From Chrysopilus asiliformis (Eukaryota; Arthropoda; Insecta; Diptera; Rhagionidae): 64,000 nucleotides of DNA. Both the position numbers and the translations under genes were made by a program. The DNA is taken from contig OZ035962.1 in assembly GCA_964034945.1 (NCBI GenBank), positions 73,609,597-73,673,596 of the forward strand, written 5' to 3'. The notes under the pieces are model-generated. The model did not search any database. It was not told the origin of the DNA and worked only from the letters and a program-made list of their open reading frames with translations. This document shows positions 22,261 to 32,939 of the stretch, piece by piece (position 1 is the first letter of the stretch; every line of letters begins with the position of its first letter).

Positions 22261-23676
22261 ACCATGAAATTTTTTAATGTACTAAAAATAGCAAACTCAT
22301 AAATAATTGTCACAAGTTTTATTTAGTTATATCCAGCTCAACTGGGCCCAGAGCCAATGTCCGCGAAAACTGTTAATTTCATACATTAAACATCACCCAT
22401 ACCATTTTATTGAAGATCGAAATTAAAATTATAATATTTTCAGTGAGGGTCGGTTATCCAACTTAACTTCTCACTTACCTTTTCAATTTTTCTGTTATTT
22501 TTCCATTTATTTGTTACTCACAGGAGCACTTACTCGTAATAACATTAACCCATAAGCGCCCAGAAATTTTCAGCATTGAAATGTTGATGAAGTAGTTTCA
22601 CTAAAAAACTTTTGATGAAGTAGTTTTGTAGGAATTAAAACACAAAAGTCTTTTTTTTTACTACGCGTTACCCAATAAACAAGAGAAATTTTTAGATATA
22701 TCAAACCCATTCTCAAAGCTGCCCCAAGCAAGATAAGGCGATTTTTGCGTTACATATTTGTGACAGTGGGCATTACTGGGTTAAAGGTTACTAGAAACGG
22801 TAGGTAAACTTGATTCTATCTTTCAATTAAATCCCTTTGGGATTATCCAATTAATTAAACATCTTGTCGGTGCATTTTATACTAGCGTACATAAATCACT
22901 TAGTATAGGAAAATAAATTTACTTCGTATCCTGTTCTGGTAAAGATTTGGGGCAACCAGAAAAAAGCAATTATCTTGTTAGGAAAAGATTTTTTCCCTCT
23001 ACTGTATGTTATAGAAATTTCAATTACCATGTTCAGAAGCATGGACGAGATTTTTCATGCCCGTGGATTTTCGCTAATGGAAAAAGTTACCAGAGTTTAG
23101 CTAATGACCAGGTGTATTGAACGTAACTCGAATCCTATGTACGGCTGAAGGCCATTTAATTAAGCTGGATGTATAATATATGGTTCGCTGCACCGAAAAG
23201 TCCACATGAAAAATGTCTATAGTTTGTTATGAAACTTTTTGCAATTTCAAAGAAACTACTGCCGATAATTTTGGTTTTTTTGTAAAAGTGACAAACAGTC
23301 TTAAAATTAAACATTTTGTTTAAATTTTTAAGCAAAAATATTAAATGATCCAATACTATGAGTTATTTGAATTTTTCTCGAGCATATGAATTTTTAATAT
23401 TATTTGATAATTTTCAGGCTTTTTAATACTGTTAGGATATTAAATATTATATTTCAAACATTTATAAGTATTTCATTTTGTGGCATTTATATATTGTTAC
23501 AGTTATTCAAATCACTTGAGGGTTTCAAAACCTTGCCCATCCATCCTACCACACCCCCAACAACCCCCCCCCCCCCTCTACTACCCTTAAAAAAATATCA
23601 AAAGTAATTTATCCTTCTATTTTACAACTAATTTTTAAACATTCTGATGGACAAACAGTCTACCCGGATAAGCAAT
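22261..23676. other. AT-rich stretch, nothing recognised
   Basis: No domain-bearing frame or inverted ends seen. A C-rich run lies at 23552-23577. Confidence 0.5.
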
Positions 23677-23679
23677 ATA

Positions 23680-24605
23680 GGGGAAGCTGGGGCACATTCG
23701 GCAGGTTTTTTCAAAGTCATTTCCTGCCAAATTCGTTTGATGAATTTGAAAATCTTGAAAATTTGTAAAAACTTTCATTATTTTACTATTAAATAGGAAA
23801 TAGATTTTTTTTGTAGCTCTAAAGAAATATACGATTTTTACTAATTTTAAAAAGGAGGCCATTTTGCTGAATGTACCCCATGCCAGGGCACATTCGGCTT
23901 TTGAAGGGGCACATTCGGCGAATATACGTTATTTGTTTGATTTTACTAATTGAAAGACTATTAGATTTGAATTCATTTTATTAATTCTTTAAAATAAAAT
24001 AAAAAATAAAAATTCATTACATATCACATACAAGAATGATTGAAAAATCCTATTTCACGAAATAGTGATCGAAATTTATATTAAAAATATATTATGTGGA
24101 ATATCGAAATGTGCCGACAGGATTCATTTAAATTCAATCTATAATTTAAATTTAGTAATTTAAATTCAATGTCTCTTCTTAAAATCACGGATATATTCAA
24201 TCTCACTTCTTAAAATCACGAAAGCCGAATGTGCCCCAAAAGTGTCAGCTAAATGTTTTCAGAATTTTTATCTAAAATACTGTAAATTAAAGGGCATTCT
24301 ACTTTCGGGATTGAAACTTAATGTTTTTAAATGCTATTTGCGCGAAATTTTTTAAGCGTCGGACGAAATTGACTTCAAAAATTCCTTACGCACCTGCTTG
24401 GGAAAATTACATCAAACTTCCGAAAAACACAAAAATACCTCTTGCTCTTCTGAGCGCCGAAATAGAACTCTCAGACTTTATTTAAATTCAAGTTATTGCA
24501 TTATTGTGCATTTACGTATTTGATCGCTCCTTTCTGAAGCATTCTTGATACTGAAAATGGCAATGCCGAATGTGCCCCTTTGCCGAATGTGCCCCAGTTT
24601 CCCCT
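23680..24605. mobile_element. TIR element with repeated GGGGCACATTCGGC motif
   Basis: The left end reads AGGGGAAGCTGGGGCACATT; the right end is its inverse with one or two changes. The motif GGGGCACATTCGGC and its complement recur at six or more places, paired near each end and also at about 23886, 23909 and 24224. About 0.9 kb, no transposase frame, target duplication unclear. Confidence 0.5.
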
Positions 24606-24825
24606 AAATTATATATTTATCATCACTCTCGACGCTACAGCTCTGGAAAAGCCCGGGCCTCCTCAATTGATATTTTATAACAATTTCTTCCCTGCTTTGC
24701 ACCCACAGTTTTTACATGGATTGCGAACCATGGATGAATTACAGCTGAATTACAAGGTTTTAACGTTGCAACCTATCAACAGCAGAGGCCTTGGTAGCAA
24801 TATAGACCGATGATGTTGTTAATAC

Positions 24826-24960
24826 CAAGCGGCAACTTTTACTAATATTTCGTGAAGCAAGTTGAGTGGACTTGAATCACAGCGTGCGACAGTCGGGAAT
24901 TGAACCACCCACCCCGAAATACGGGCTAAGTACTTTACCACTTGGACTACGCTGGACCAC
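24826..24960 (-). repeat. tRNA-derived SINE
   Basis: On the minus strand the 5' part carries a Pol III A box (TAGTCCAAGTGG) and, about 40 bp on, a B box (GGTTCAATTCC), as in a tRNA gene. A non-tRNA body ends in GCCGCTTGGTATT. About 130 bp. The cloverleaf is not preserved, so it is not a functional tRNA. Copies at 1-115 and (head only) 2690-3050. Confidence 0.65.
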
Positions 24961-25221
24961 AAATTATATATTATTTATATAAAATAATGATGGAATGTAC
25001 TGCCAAAATTTACGTACGAGGTAAAAAGTAAGCCATTTGCACAAAACTCGTGATTGCAACAATCGAATATCCCAAAAAACAAACTAGGAAAGCTTGTTTA
25101 CGTATTTAATGGGAACAAAAAATATTTAATTTTTTACAACTTCAATTTATAAATAAGAACAAATATTTAATCGAGCGTTGTATAAATCAAGCATTGCATC
25201 AATTGAGCTTTGCCTGTAATA
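24961..25221. other. AT-rich stretch, nothing recognised
   Basis: No feature seen. Confidence 0.5.
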
Positions 25222-25766
25222 AACATTATAAAAGCTATAATTGCCAATCTGGCAATTATTGAAACCCCATATGGTGATATTCGTATCAAAATTCGAACAG
25301 TTGTACTAAAATTCCACTTTGAAGTCAAACTGTCCAAAAAGATTTTTTAAAATTTATTCCAATCGGATTTTGATGTATGGGGAGTTTTATGTAGAATCAT
25401 ATCCTAAATAACTTTTGTGGTTGCACTTTTTTGATAAGATGCACCGTTTTTGAGATATTCAGAAAAAACGTTTTCGTTCGATTCTACATAAAACTCCCAT
25501 ACATCAAAATCCGATTGGAATGAATTTTAAAAAAATCTTATTGGAAAGTTTGATCTCATAGTGGAATTTTGATAAAACTGTTCGCCATTCACTTAAATCA
25601 CCATACGGGTTTTCAATAATTGCCAGATTGGCAACTATAGCTTTTGTTATGTTTTATCATTCTAAACACACTGGTGTAATTCATTTTTGTGTGTGATGAC
25701 GAGATCTTGGCGGTACAAACGTTAAGGCAAAGTTAATATATCCTTTGGTTTCACCATACGGGTATA
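25222..25766 (-). repeat. family A dispersed repeat, copy 2, rearranged
   Basis: Starts at the GCCAATCTGGC hairpin end and finishes with CACCATACGGGTATA. It has no microsatellite. In its place, 25475-25655 is a second copy of the hairpin-end third in inverted orientation (ACATAAAACTCCCATACATC onward), so the element is an internal foldback. Confidence 0.75.
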
Positions 25767-27040
25767 AAAATAAAGCTACAGAATAAATATAACAATTTTA
25801 AAAACCCCGAAGTATGAAAAACGATTTTAAAAATTCTAAACAAAAGGAGGAAAATTTAAACTAATGGCGTTTTGACACCTTATTGGTCGTAGGTCCAAAC
25901 AGGGTTATCGTAGACATAAACCAGTTTTTAACTTTCAGCAAATGGTTCTTTAATTCTTTTTCAAGGATTTTTTTTAATCGGGAGTTCCCGAAATTTTCAA
26001 TTTTTGTGCTGTATTTGATTTTTATACTCCAGTTTTTATTACATTCCATCATTCTTCCATTCAAAAATAAATGGCATATCTGGGTAGACGAGTGGCCAAA
26101 CAACTGAGGTGGTTCGAACACCTGACCATAAAACATATAAAAACTCAAATTTTTATTTTTATGTTTTGTGAATTGCTTGTTACGCCTGGTATACCATAAA
26201 ATATCTCACCGCAATAAGATTTTATTGACATCTGGGCAGAATTATTTCATGGAATTTTATTTCTTCATATGCCTTTGAAATTCGTCACAGTTATTGCAAT
26301 CCATGCAAAACGTGAAATTTAAGGAGCAAAAAATAGCAGGTGAATGAAAGAGTCCAAAATATTATATGTAAATCCCCTTCCAAGCCCTTTACGATCGTGT
26401 TGTTTGTAAAAATCAATTATTTTTGCGGGTTCTTGTGGAATGAATTTAGATTTCGCCATTTTGAATTGGGAAATGTAAAAAAAATCCATGAAATTTCTTT
26501 CTGGAATTTTTTCCTACCACCAACTTTCGCTCAATCAACTTTTTTTTGCTTCGTGCAATAAAGGAATAATCGAGACCAAGCGGTAAAGACGAAATTTTAA
26601 GTAACCTTAAAATTTCACGTCGACACATAAAATAATTGTTTAAGAAGAGAGCGACACGACAAATTTCAAAACAAAATTGAACTTCAAATTGAAGCAAGAC
26701 CAGTGCACGAAAATTTACCTTTGCCTTTCTAAATTCGTGTTCTTAAGTTTCAATTGAAATCAAATGTTTTTCTCAAAACATATAAGAAAAATAGTTTTTT
26801 TTTCGATAACTACGACACAGTTCAATTTTTAAATTTACAGCCCTATTCTGGTGTCTGTCAGTGATCGATGACTGGTCACAAGACCCTCCAATTCTGTTGA
26901 CTTATGGCATGTGACTTAAGTGTGTGTCACATGCTCCGAATAGGACTCTTAGCGCCAGTTCAGGCTCGAAAATACTTTCGGTTTAAGACCCCATTTAAAC
27001 GATCACAAGGAAGTACAAATTATTTCCAAATTGTATACAA
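25767..27040. other. AT-rich stretch, nothing firm
   Basis: Frames up to 95 codons with no domain. A possible short TIR pair (CCCTATTCTG near 26842 and CGAATAGGAC near 26937) may mark a decayed 110-bp MITE. Confidence 0.4.
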
Positions 27041-27393
27041 TTAGCTTGCATACCCATCGTTGCCGGGTTAAGTTTTTTAAGTTTTAGAATACGAAGAAAA
27101 CCGGAACGAACTTAAAAACTTTTGAGAAAAATCTTATCCTTGCAGGACTCTCAGTTGCGAATTAGTCTAATACCAGATTCGTAATCAGCGACCCCGAAAA
27201 CCCCCAAGTGAAACTTTTCAGCCTCCTATTATACCCCCCTTAACGGTAAAATTTCGGAAAACCTCGCCTTAGTGAGCGCCTACGTGATGGTTGGGACATA
27301 CTGTGAAAATCTCAAGCTTCAGGGGTTTGGGCTGGGCGTTGATGAGTCAGTCAGTCAGTCAATCAGGTTAAACGATTTTATAAATATATATTT
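27041..27393 (+). repeat. dispersed repeat with GCCGGGTTAAG start and GTCAGTCAGTCA tail
   Basis: Begins CATACCCATCGTTGCCGGGT and ends after a short (GTCA)n tract (27345-27366) followed by an AT-rich TTTATAAATATATATTT. The design parallels the element at 35206-37176: a GC-rich 'CCGG' start, an interior ending in a 4-bp tandem tract, and an AT-rich terminus. The family is not named. Confidence 0.4.
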
Positions 27394-27438
27394 GTGTGTT
27401 CTTTGGAACATTTTTCTCTCAGTGTGATATCATAAATA

Positions 27439-27961
27439 TCGGGTCTTTCGATAAGGACATAACAATTTTGTATTTAAATAAAACACAGAATAATTGAGAT
27501 ATCGGGCTGAAATTTATTCCAGGTATAGTGGACATGTTACATTTAAGTATGAAATTCGATGTTGTTCATATGGCCACCGCGAGCACGATTGCTGATTGAT
27601 CCTTTGGAGCCAATTTTCCACCACTCTTCCACACATATCCGCCGGAACGTTGGCAATTTCGCGTTCGATATTGTTCCTGAGCTCCTCTAACGTTGTTGGC
27701 TTGTTGGTATAAACCAACGACCTAACATAACCACATAAAAAGAAATCCAACGGCGTTAAATCGCATGAGCGAGGTGGCCATTCGACCGGTCCATTTCGGT
27801 AATAAGTTTTAATAATTTCCAAACGTTGCTCGTTCGTGAACTTCACCATGATAAAAATGTAAACCTTGACTGACGTTTTAGCATTGCCAGATCATAAAAA
27901 AAGTTTTAGGGTGCGTTTTTATTAAAATATAAAATTGTTATGTCCTTATTGAAAGACCCTT
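27439..27961 (-). mobile_element. mariner-like element with large internal deletion
   Basis: A 523-bp unit, TA on each side. The inverted ends contain GGGTCTTTC(G/A)ATAAGGACATAACAATTTT with few mismatches. It encodes the start and end of an IS630/Tc1/mariner-type transposase joined in frame (next entry). Non-autonomous. Confidence 0.75.
27514..27849 (-). pseudogene. mariner-like transposase, N- and C-termini fused by deletion
   Basis: DDE transposase remnant of 111 residues. Residues 1-20 (MVKFTNEQRLEIIKTYYRNG) form the start of the helix-turn-helix region. Residue 21 onward is the C-terminal third, with WPPRSCDLTPLDFFLCGYVR (the block holding the third catalytic acidic residue), then KPTTLEELRNNIEREIA and a conserved tail. 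About 200 residues that would include both HTH motifs and the first two catalytic Asp are missing. The frame is intact across the junction, so a short protein could still be made; there is no evidence that it is. Confidence 0.85.
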
Positions 27962-27963
27962 TA

Positions 27964-28430
27964 GCCTGTGAAAATAAAAGTTGGCTGAATCCTTTTTTTC
28001 GATTTTAAATCCCATTATTTGACCCTGAATCATATAAGATTTTTTTTTATTCATAGAAAAGTAGAAATTGCTCTTCATGAACAAAAAATTGAATTTTCTT
28101 TCCCAATTTTCATTGCATATGCGTTTATCAAAAAAAAGGCAGAGAAAAATTCAAGATAAAATTTTGTATAGAGTATAGAAGCGGCGGTGATGAAATCTAA
28201 CATCAATCGTTTCCATAAAACAGGATCTTAACCCATCCAAAAGTTATTTATTGAGGTAAAAAATTGAATGATCCTACAACCTTTCGAGTAAGTCTACATT
28301 TTATACAAGTATGTATATGGTGAGCTTCCGGTGCGATTTGGCCTCACCCAGAAAATATTTTACCAGTGGAAAGGAATCTAGTCAGTCAGTCGATGTTTTG
28401 ACTTCAAATTACGGCTGCTCAATAGTTGTA
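27964..28430. other. AT-rich stretch, nothing recognised
   Basis: No feature seen beyond a short GTCAGTCAGTC tract at about 28381. Confidence 0.5.
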
Positions 28431-28439
28431 GGTTTGAAT

Positions 28440-28719
28440 CACGGCATACAGACAACCAAGGTATGCTGTAAACTTTTGATAGTCAGGTGTGACGTCATTT
28501 GTGCCGACTTTTTTTAATTAAGTTCTATGTTTATGGATCACTATTTAATGCAATCAGTCCACTAATTTACAAATATCTTATTTAGATCGCACAAAAATTT
28601 AAATAATCATCCACAAAACAAGATTCCTTCTGCACTTGACGAACTAATCGGCACAAGTGACGTAGCAACGAAATGTCAGATTTGAGTTTACAGCATACCT
28701 TGGTTGTCTGTATGCCGTG
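28440..28719. mobile_element. 280-bp MITE with 9-bp duplication (Mutator-like)
   Basis: Perfect 34-bp inverted ends starting CACGGCATACAGACAACCAA, extended by weaker similarity, and flanked by the exact 9-bp direct duplication GGTTTGAAT (28431-28439, 28720-28728). A 9-bp duplication points to the Mutator-like (MULE) superfamily; that assignment is inference. No ORF. Confidence 0.75.
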
Positions 28720-28730
28720 GGTTTGAATTA

Positions 28731-30047
28731 CCCCAGCAGGAAAAGAAGCGCTTCAGAAGCCCTTATGAAGCGCTTCTCAGAAGCTCGAAGTGCTTCTTTT
28801 CCCATACCCTATTCATGTATTTTTTAACATTGGATGTCATTGCAGGGAAGCGCTTCCCTCAAGCTGCCTTTGAAGCGCTTCTGAAGCGCTCGAATAGCAG
28901 CATGTCGGAAGCTCATTAGAAATCTCTCCGGTTGTACATTCACGGCCAAAATTTTTTGTTTTTAATAAAAAGGTTTTTTTTACAATTTAAATAAATTCTT
29001 TATTTTTAATCAATGTAATAAATATATTTTTAACATGTTAATTAAAACTGTGTGACGTATTTTACATTTAAATATTTACAAAGACTGTAATTTTATGTAA
29101 CTTAATCACGTAAAATTACAATCTTTGTGAATATTTAAAGGAAAAATACGTCACCTAGTTTTACTCTCTCTGTTTTAACATATATGTAACCTTATATGAT
29201 TTATTTTTGGCTGTTCTGAAGTCCAGTACCATTGCGTCTTTGAAGTCCTCGAATCCAAAATTTTCATTTCTTGTTGCTTCTGTTGGAAACAAAAAAAAAT
29301 TGTTACGTGAAGTCTTAAAAAAATAACTTTTTTTCTACTTAATAAATTCAGTATTTACAATATTTATTACTTAATAATTCAGTAAAATTTATTACTAACC
29401 GTAAACAAATGAAGAAAATAATCTTGTCGAATCAATTAGTATTTTTTCTGCTCTCCGTCCCAATTGACTTCTAGAAGTAGATCAACATGAAAAAAATAAG
29501 TTCATGCATTTTGCCAGAGGATGTTTCCCAATTATTGTTTTTATATATGAGATCTGTTAAGTGTTATTTACTATTAGTATAGAGAAATAATAATAGTCAT
29601 ATTTTAAAAATGCTCACCAATTCTGCCTTAGAATAATCATTCAGTTATCTAACGCAGATGAATTTCTGTATTGCTTGTAAAACGAATCGACATTTCTTTT
29701 GCAACCAGTCTCTTAGAACATCCACAATTGTTTGTAGCCATCTCAGGTAAATGAAAATCCAACCTGGTACACCTCTCAACATTAATAAATGTAATATAAT
29801 TTAAAACATTTGTTTACTTACCACTTAATGTTTGCGAAATAATTCACTTGCAGCCCTTTACGAATTTTTGCAACAATTGAATATTATTGACAGTTTGAAA
29901 TTCAAATCATTACTCGATTACCAGATTTTATGTTTCTATAGAAATTCTATTGGTAAATGATGTGCTTCCCAACTGCTTCTTTTGGAAGCGAGTAAGAAGC
30001 GCTTCGTTCATGCTTCCCCAAGAAGCGCTTCAATTTTTCCTATTGGG
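28731..30047. mobile_element. TIR element rich in GAAGCGCTTC palindromes
   Basis: The ends are CCCAGCAGGAAAA and its near-inverse TTTTTCCTATTGGG. Both end regions carry many copies of the self-complementary GAAGCGCTTC (left 28747-28890, right 29985-30032). In the middle a separate palindrome (29055-29143) has arms of about 45 bp containing TGACGTATTTT and AATATTTACAAAG. No transposase frame and no clear target duplication. Confidence 0.5.
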
Positions 30048-31279
30048 ACATTTATTCAATAGAGCGTAAGTGAATATTGCAGACATACTCACACATACTC
30101 GTGTATCGACGATGAAAATAGTTAAGATTTTCCCATTTCCTTTAGCCATTACTCAACCGAATGCAATATAATAAGCGGAAAGTGAATTTCCCCTTGGCAT
30201 TTGACGTGACACGAATTGATTTTTTTTACCACCCTGCCTCAAGTGGTTGACAAGGCATAAAGCCACCAATAAATTCAGTCACTTTCCTGGTTACTCCCAC
30301 ATCCACCCCCATTACCGATTGGTTGTTAGTCGAGTAGATGACCTCAAAAGTGTGTTTTTCGAAGAGAATTATTGCCCAACTAAGGTGGCATATCATTTGA
30401 AAGGAATCACTTTTCGTTTTCGTGAAAGATAAAAATTTTCGTTTCTGAAAAAAGGGTTTATTTATCTGTCAATGACAATTGCTGGCAATAAACTGTTGTG
30501 ATATCCTAATAATATCCACCATTGAATTCCATGGATGCGTGCAAATATTGGCGGATGTGAAAAACTTAAATAAAAAACGAAAAAAAAAAAATTCGCAGTC
30601 AAGAAAAGTGAAAACCAATATAAAATGAAACCAATATCTTGGCTTTCATTCAAGTTCACTGATGCCATTTTCTGGGTCGTGGGATTTAAAGCTTAGCTGC
30701 CTTTTGTTGCCATTGTGTTATAAGCTTTTTTGGTATTTCAATAAATCTCAAAAGGTGCCCTTTATTGCCACACATATATGTATGTTATATTTATTAAAAA
30801 TGCAGACCAAACAGAATTATTCCACTCCTCTCTTTTGGAATATATATTTTTTTTTGTTTACTTTGGGTATGTCTGCAGCAAGAGGTTACGTAATTTACAT
30901 TGCTCAAAGAATTCTTATCGCTTAAATTTTAATATTCTTTTGGCAAGACGAGAAAAATAAAAATCCTTGGTCACCGAGTATAAAATTCCAAATTTTATGT
31001 TATTGAAAAACGTATTTTTGGAATTACACAAAAATTCGAAAAATCTAATGTTCAATAGTTAAATGTGGATGCAAAAACTTGAATGAATTAAAGTTTACTG
31101 CATGAATTTTTATATTTGACTAAAAATTTGTTTCCTAAACGAAAACTACCTTCTGAATTCGGAAAAAAATAATTTAAAAAATTCTAGCGTCTAAAACATA
31201 GATGATTTCAAAGGATTTTGAAATTTATCATCAATTCATCAACAATTAGAAAATGTGTATGCTTCATATAAGAAGCCCA
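30048..31279. other. AT-rich stretch, nothing recognised
   Basis: Frames of up to 87 codons have no domain. No inverted ends seen. Confidence 0.5.
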
Positions 31280-31523
31280 TGTCCCAATTGACCAATGTTG
31301 GAATTTTTGTACCGTGTCCAAATGTACCACGCAATTTTCCTTTATAAAGTTTAAGAATATTTGTGGAAACATTTGGAATTATGGACCTTATGGTACAAAA
31401 AGGACCATTTTGACAGGAAAAAATCTTGGATTTCCAGTCAAAATTCCATAAATCGTATCTTTGGTACTTGGTACAAGATGATTGGAAATCCAATTGGTTT
31501 TCCAACCAATTTGGTCAATTGGG
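31280..31523. mobile_element. possible MITE with CCCAATTGACCAA ends
   Basis: CCCAATTGACCAATGTTGG at the left and CCAATTTGGTCAATTGGGG at the right form inverted ends. The interior has partly self-complementary GGTACAAAA/TTTTTGTACC blocks. No ORF or clear target duplication. Confidence 0.45.
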
Positions 31524-31538
31524 GTTTTGTTTGCTTTT

Positions 31539-32107
31539 TATACCCGTATGGTGAAACCAAAGGGTATATTAACTTTGCCTTACCGTTTGTAACGCCAAGA
31601 TCCCGTCATCACACATAAAAATGAATTACACCAGTGTGTTTAGAATGATAAAAATAATTAATTTCTGCATGTCCGTCCGTCTGTCCGTCCGTCTGTCTGT
31701 CTGTCCGTCTGTCTGTCTGTGGCGCGGATTGCGGGCGCACGGATTGAGCTAGAGACTTGAAATTTTGCGCAGATCCGTTTTTCGTAAAATGCGAGGCTAA
31801 GTTCGTTAATGGGCAAAAATGGACCATTAGGGGGGGTACCCCCCATACGAACGAAAACGGTTTTTGTGAATATCTCAAAAACGGTGCATCTTATCAAAAA
31901 AGTGCAAGAACAAAAGTTATTTAGGATATGATTCTACATAAAACTCCCATACATCAAAATCCGATTGGAATAAATTTTAAAAAATCTTATTGGAAAGTTT
32001 GACTTCAAAGTGGAATTTTGGTACAACTGTTCGAATTTTGATACGAATATCACCATACGGGTCTCCAATAATTGCCAGATTGGCAATTATAGCTTTTGTT
32101 ATGTTTT
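31539..32107 (+). repeat. family A dispersed repeat, copy 3
   Basis: Complete copy: TATACCC/GGGTATA hairpin, short CTGTCCGT tract (31669-31720), GGGGGGTACCCCCC palindrome near 31830, subterminal CACCATACGGGT and the GCCAGATTGGC hairpin, ending TTTTGTTATGTTTTT. No coding capacity. Confidence 0.8.
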
Positions 32108-32227
32108 TAGAAGCTACCGCTAAAAGTTTTTATTATTTGCCAGTTTTTATTGATGAAAAAACGAAAAATTAAATTTTTGTGTTTTTCAACATGGCTGCAG
32201 TTATCGGTGATTTCGAAATTTTTTTCA

Positions 32228-32390
32228 TAAGGGGCTATTCATAAAATACGTCACGGTAATTTAGGCCCTAGACTCCCCCTTCCTCGTCGGACTTTTCCCC
32301 GAATATTTGTGTGAAGTTTAGTATGGCCGTCATACTACTGCAGACCCCTCTCGAAGTTTGATGTTTTCATGGACAACCCCTTATTCAAAT
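32228..32390. mobile_element. possible 160-bp MITE with TAAGGGG ends
   Basis: ATAAGGGGCTATTCATAAAA at the left and ATGGACAACCCCTTA at the right are roughly inverse. Contains TACGTCAC and C-rich patches, a composition I associate with a common insect MITE type. Decayed. Confidence 0.4.
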
Positions 32391-32763
32391 TGGCCAATTA
32401 ATACACTCATTGTTAATACACTCTCAGTGTTAATACACTAAAAAAAAAGTTTTCCTTCAGAACAAAGAATTATATTTTTAGGTTTAAAAATATAATTTCA
32501 CCCATTAAAATTTTCCACAGTTTAAAAATTTTACTTCATAGACATTGAAAAATATCTGATATGAACAGCTACGTCGCTACGCAATTTACACGCTAACCAG
32601 ACAGATAGCTTATATAAAAAAAGATTTTTTTTAAAGGCAAATTTAAAAAGAATTTTAGTATCTTTAATTCTTCCATTAAATTTTTTTTTCCAATCGAAAC
32701 ACTACTCCCCCACACAAATCGATTTTTTTTTAACTTTTCGATTGCCCTCTGGCTTTTCTTATA

Positions 32764-32936
32764 CAGTAGAATCCCGATAATTCGTACCCCAATAATTCGT
32801 ATATCTTGCTAATTTATATAAATTTGCTGGTCCCTTGAAAAAAATTCCGATAATTCGTACCCCGATAATTCGTATATCCCGCTAATTCATATGAATTTGC
32901 TGGTCCCTTGAAATACTAATTAGCGGGATTTTACTG
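32764..32936. mobile_element. pogo/Tigger-like MITE
   Basis: A 173-bp unit flanked by TA, starting CAGTAGAATCCCGATAATTC and ending with GGGATTTTACTG. Internally it repeats CCGATAATTCGTA and ATTTGCTGGTCCCTTGAAA. CAGTA ends with TA duplication fit the pogo/Tigger branch of Tc1/mariner. A partial relative lies at 37857-37933. Confidence 0.7.
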
Positions 32937-32939
32937 TAT

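Noticed and set aside
21755..22302. 167-codon ORF with Pro/Ser-rich C-terminus
   Set aside because: AT-rich first half without a domain, then runs through a polypyrimidine tract; opposite-strand ORFs are equally open.
24826..24960. Functional tRNA gene
   Set aside because: A and B boxes are present but the flanking stems do not pair into a cloverleaf, and similar copies occur at 1-115 and 2690-3050.
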